A stretch of 64,000 nt of DNA from Dromiciops gliroides (taxonomy: Eukaryota > Chordata > Mammalia > Microbiotheria > Microbiotheriidae): positions 478,038,617 through 478,102,616 of the forward strand of contig NC_057864.1 in the NCBI RefSeq assembly GCF_019393635.1, given 5' to 3'. Shown in pieces: positions 62,596 through 64,000 of the stretch; position 1 is the first letter of the stretch, and each line of letters begins with the position of its first letter. Made by a program: the position numbers and the translations under genes. The notes beneath the pieces were generated by a model. That model saw nothing but the letters and a program-made list of their open reading frames with translations. It was not told where the DNA came from and ran no database searches.

Positions 62596-62650
62596 TGTAG
62601 GTGTATGTTGGGGTTGCATGTTGGTACATATATGTATGTATGGTATGTGT
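62565..62650 (+). repeat. (GT)n then (GTAT)n-like tract
   Basis: About 14 GT units, then tacatatatgtatgtatggt. Confidence 0.95.
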
Positions 62651-62909
62651 GAGTAGATGTATGGGTGGGGGTGGGAGCGCATACAGGTACGTGTGGAGAG
62701 ACAGGGTCAGCACACAAGGGCAGACAACAACAAACTCTGTGAGTGCCTCCTGAGCCTGAGGCCGGCAGCACAGCACACCCCCGGCCCTTTGCTCCGTACC
62801 CTGTAGGTGATCTATAAGGGGAGACCAGTTCTCATTGGAAGGCACCCGCCCTCTGTCAAGCTCCTCAGTGAATCTGTCACCACATTCTATCATTCAAAAG
62901 GTCTCTTGG

Positions 62910-63076
62910 GGGGCAGCTAGATGGCGCAGTGGTAAAGCACCGGCCCTGAATTCAGGAGAACCTGAGTTCAAATCCGGCCTCAGACACTTGACACTTACTA
63001 GCTGTGTGACCCTGGGCAAGTCACTTAACCCCCATTGCCCAGCAAAAAAAACCACCAAAAAACAAAAAACAAAAAA
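62910..63076 (+). repeat. Marsupial CORE-SINE with 14-bp TSD
   Basis: Perfect aaaaggtctcttgg at 62896-62909 and 63077-63090. Confidence 0.95.
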
Positions 63077-63124
63077 AAAAGGTCTCTTGGACCACAGATG
63101 CCCCTTCCTATCTCCACTGCCAAT

Positions 63125-63410
63125 TCCCACCACTGGATTAGCATTTTTCTATAGGAACAATGTCCTAATTGGTTTCCCTGCCTTTTGTCCCATCCCTAGT
63201 CCTAATACATCCTGACAAAACAATCTTCCTAAAGTGATCCTTTCAGACTCCTCTCCATCTACTGAGCCCCTATCATCCTTCAGGACCCCAACTCGACTCT
63301 GACCTCCTCCAAGGAGCCCCCCCTTACCCCTCGAGATCCCTCCGGGGATGGTGGCCTCCTCTGTGCCCCTCCACACTAAGCGTACCATGCATTTGGCCCC
63401 GGCTTGAGCC
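63125..63410 (+). repeat. LINE2-like fragment
   Basis: tgtcctaattggtttccctg, caatcttcctaaagtgatcc, ccctatcatccttcaggacc. Confidence 0.6.
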
Positions 63411-63764
63411 CGAGTTGGACTCTTTCCAGCCGGTTCCGGGCTATGGGCCTTGTCTATCAGCAGGAGGGACAGCTAGCCATGAGCAGAGAGTCTCAGGACA
63501 AGCAAGCCAGCCTCATGGCCCCTCCGGTCTTCCACAAGATTGACCATGACCCTGAAGAAGCAGGAGAGCCTCCGGAGAGATCTGCTGAGTGCCTGGTGTC
63601 AGGATGTGACCCTGGCAACACTAGTCCATGCCCAGCTCCAGTGACGTCATGGGTGTCATTCCTATGCTGCCTTCCCCCTCTCTATTCCCGCAGCTGTCCC
63701 ATGTGTAAGACACAGTGGAGAGGGAGTGGGCTGCCCTGAACCAGCTGGCCCATGACAGGGATCA

Positions 63765-63935
63765 AAGGAGCAACAAGGGACCTCTGAGGTCATCTAGGCC
63801 AACCCCCTTATTTGACACTGGAAGAATCTGAGGCCCAGAGAAGTCAGCTACTTGTCCTGGGTGTCTCAGGTGGGACTCAAACCCAGGTCTTCCTGGGGCC
63901 AGCTCCAGGGCTCTATCCCCGCTGCCTCTTCAAGG
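63765..63935 (-). repeat. MIR-type SINE
   Basis: gggacctctgaggtcatcta, agaatctgaggcccagagaa, caaacccaggtcttcctggg. Confidence 0.75.
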
Positions 63936-64000
63936 GTCAGTCTGCAGACAAAGAAGGGGGTAGGATCCCAAAAAGTTGGGGTAGGAAGGGATTTCAGAGG

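Noticed and set aside
9985..63215. Recurring peptides like [16 protein letters not shown] and [20 protein letters not shown] in many frames
   Set aside because: Both are translations of the two strands of the CORE-SINE, not a protein family.
1..64000. A second protein-coding gene or novel multi-gene system
   Set aside because: I read both strands for conserved blocks with splice sites and found only SH2B2.

Overview
This is mammalian nuclear DNA, almost certainly from a marsupial. The evidence is one spliced vertebrate gene with GT-AG introns plus about 30 copies of a tRNA-headed CORE-SINE (head 'gggcagctaggtggcgcag', tail 'cacttaaccccaattgcc' plus A-run). That SINE, and the RTE-tailed SINEs beside it, are typical of marsupial genomes. 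Many SINEs have exact 12-16 bp target-site duplications, so the family was recently active. I cannot name the species.

The only protein-coding gene I can support is SH2B2 (APS adaptor protein), on the minus strand from start codon 48726 to stop 15502. Eight coding exons join in frame to 2,004 nt (667 residues plus stop). They encode an N-terminal phenylalanine-zipper dimerisation domain, a PH domain split over three exons, a linker, an SH2 domain split over two exons, a Ser/Pro-rich tail and a C-terminal Cbl-binding tyrosine motif. All junction phases agree. One donor, inside the SH2 domain, is GC rather than GT. The first coding exon has 30 nt of 5' UTR after a splice acceptor, so transcription starts further upstream (higher coordinates). 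A candidate TATA/CRE promoter lies near 57650-57690, but this is only inference. The 3' UTR is short and ends near an ATTAAA signal at 15137-15142.

Layout: 1-15100 is downstream flank, made of LINE2 and MIR-type fragments, SINEs, a solo LTR inside a LINE tail, and a recent 243-bp duplication. 15100-48756 is the gene, with repeat-filled introns; intron 4 is only 90 bp, and intron 6 carries a pyrimidine microsatellite about 330 nt long just before the SH2 exon acceptor. 48757-64000 is upstream sequence or a first intron, with microsatellites, a purine-rich minisatellite and several non-repetitive blocks that could be regulatory.

I found no new multi-gene system. The unusual signals are structural: three SINEs separated by the same 13-mer, a SINE pair inside one target duplication, the GC donor, a start-stop uORF and microsatellites arising in SINE tails.
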